From contig NZ_CP089301.1 in assembly GCF_021227995.1 (NCBI RefSeq), forward strand, positions 5,456,001-5,520,000: a DNA stretch of 64,000 bases, read 5' to 3'. Shown here piece by piece: positions 62,756 through 64,000 of the stretch; position 1 is the stretch's first letter, and every line of letters begins with the position of its first letter. This stretch comes from Novosphingobium kaempferiae (GTDB taxonomy: Bacteria > Pseudomonadota > Alphaproteobacteria > Sphingomonadales > Sphingomonadaceae). A program made the translations under genes and the position numbers. Below the pieces are notes generated by a model. The model worked only from the letters and a program-made list of their open reading frames with translations. It did no database searches and was not told where the DNA came from.

Positions 62756-64000
62756 TCAGGCTGCCGAGCGCTGTTCCGCCTCGTCGCCTTCCGATGGGGC
62801 CGCGTGTCCGCTGATTTCCGCTCCGGCATCCGTTGCAAAGCGCAGGTTCCAGAACGTGGCCGTCACGGAGATCGCAGTGACCACCCAGAACGCCACCGAG
62901 AAGTCACTGAGCGTGGGCGTAGAGCTACCATTGGCCAACATAGCCAGATGCAGGGCCGTCGCAGCGACACAGATACCGAGGGACAGCATCAGTTGCTGGA
63001 AGGTGGAGTAGAATGCCGTGGCGCTGCTCATGTGCTGCTTGTCCACGCCGTCGTAGGCGATCGTGTTGTAGGCCGTGAACTGGAACGACATGAAGAAGCC
63101 GCAGAGCACCAGCACGCAGAACATCGCCCAGGTCGGCCAGCTAGGGCCGAACAGCCCGCAGATCGCATAGCCCGCGGTTGCGATGATGCCGTTCCAGATG
63201 AGCGCCCGGCGGAAACCGAAGCGACGCAGGACGCGGGGTGCAAAGCTCTTCATCGCCAGCGAGCCTATGGCCGTAGCGACGGTGATGGTACCGCTCTTCG
63301 CCGCCGTGAACCCGAGGCCGACCTGCATCATCAGCGGCAGCAGGAACGGCTGGGCGCCCTGCGTTATCCGCGTGATCGAACCGGCGATCACGGACAGCCG
63401 GAACGTGGGATCGCGCAGCAATCCAAGGTCGAGTATCGCCCCCTCTCGCCCGATGGCATGTCGGACGTAGAGCGCTCCGGCGGCGCCGCCGATCACGATC
63501 AGGATCGCCGCCATGGCGCCCTCGCCCGGTCGGCTGACCATTTCGAAGCCGAACAGCAGGCATCCCAGCGATACGCCGCTCAACACGAAACCGCGGGCGT
63601 CGAAACGGCCGGGATCATCCTCGCGGATATTGGCGATGTACCGCCCCACCAGCCAGAAGCCCAGCGCGCCCATCGGCAGGTTGATGTAGAATATCCAGCG
63701 CCAGTCGAGGTAGGTCACGATGAATCCGCCCAGCGGCGGGCCGAGGATCGGCCCGATCAGCGCCGGCACCAGCAGCCACGACATCGCATTGACCATGTCC
63801 CGCTTGGCGACCGACCGCAGCAGGACGAGCCGCCCCACCGGGATCATCATCGCGCCCCCCATGCCCTGCACGAAGCGGGACACCACGATCATCTCGAGCG
63901 TGCGGGATTGCCCGCAGGCGAGGCTTCCGAGAACGAAGAGCAGTATGGCGCTGCGGAACACGGTGCGCGAGCCGAAGCGATCCGCCAGCTTGCCCGACGC
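62756..64000 (-). CDS. MFS drug/proton antiporter, EmrB/DHA2 type, N-terminus beyond the window
   Basis: Open from the right edge to TGA at 62756 (at least 414 aa). Contains the loop 2-3 motif ASGKLADRFGSRTVF, FVQGMGGAMMIPVGRLVLLRSV and IGPILGPPLGGFIVTYLDWRWIFYINLPMGALGF, the DHA2 signature (14-TM drug:H+ antiporters), then many membrane segments. Converges with the HlyD gene 15 bp away. Substrate unknown. Confidence 0.9.
   Translation of the reverse strand, partial: ASGKLADRFGSRTVFRSAILLFVLGSLACGQSRTLEMIVVSRFVQGMGGAMMIPVGRLVLLRSVAKRDMVNAMSWLLVPALIGPILGPPLGGFIVTYLDWRWIFYINLPMGALGFWLVGRYIANIREDDPGRFDARGFVLSGVSLGCLLFGFEMVSRPGEGAMAAILIVIGGAAGALYVRHAIGREGAILDLGLLRDPTFRLSVIAGSITRITQGAQPFLLPLMMQVGLGFTAAKSGTITVATAIGSLAMKSFAPRVLRRFGFRRALIWNGIIATAGYAICGLFGPSWPTWAMFCVLVLCGFFMSFQFTAYNTIAYDGVDKQHMSSATAFYSTFQQLMLSLGICVAATALHLAMLANGSSTPTLSDFSVAFWVVTAISVTATFWNLRFATDAGAEISGHAAPSEGDEAEQRSAA

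Overview
The window is high-GC alphaproteobacterial DNA. Gene content (RPA-type plasmid initiator, an iteron origin, KpsC/KpsS proteins next to FkbM and DUF4214 proteins, a BapA-like adhesin with its own type I exporter) and GTG/ATGA-coupled gene packing point to a sphingomonad such as Novosphingobium, Sphingobium or Sphingomonas. This is a judgement from protein content; no 16S or other marker gene is present.

The window consists of three pieces. (1) 1-3878, all on the minus strand: part of an integrated element with an AlpA-like regulator, small proteins, a CHC2/Toprim primase and a P-loop helicase-like protein that leaves the left edge. (2) 3879-44524: about 40.6 kb with the properties of a complete circular plasmid. 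(3) 44525-64000: a giant autotransporter that has lost its barrel, nhaA, a four-gene BapA-like adhesin plus type I secretion operon, and an MFS efflux pump leaving the right edge.

The main observation is that one bifunctional glycosyltransferase gene is cut in two. Its first 642 codons end at 44524 and its last 102 codons start at 3879, same strand. Together they give 744 residues, against 745 for the intact paralogue at 6019-8256. Joining 44524 to 3879 closes a circle of 40,646 bp and restores a continuous operon DUF4214 / GT / FkbM-DUF4214 / GT / FkbM. Either this plasmid opened inside that gene and is integrated here, or the contig is a chimeric assembly. The genes on the far side of both junctions are also truncated, so it is not a clean insertion.

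The plasmid has two jobs. Its backbone: an RPA-type initiator flanked by single iterons; a separate array of five 20-bp iterons spaced exactly 32 bp; a second winged-helix Rep-like gene whose leader carries a convincing antisense RNA gene; ParA plus a ribbon-helix-helix partner surrounded by repeated GATAGCTA/GATATC palindromes; a tyrosine recombinase beside a dif-like site; and four toxin-antitoxin loci, one frameshifted. Its cargo is an ABC-transporter-dependent (group 2-like) capsule system: KpsM, KpsT, KpsE, KpsD, single-module KpsC, KpsS, CMP-Kdo supply (KdsA, KdsD, KdsB), rhamnose enzymes RmlC and RmlD, several glycosyltransferases and methyltransferases, an LTA-synthase-like sulfatase, a PhyH oxygenase and a fatty-acid hydroxylase. 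Capsule and backbone genes are interleaved, so the plasmid looks like a dedicated surface-polysaccharide replicon. RmlA, RmlB and KdsC are absent and must come from elsewhere.
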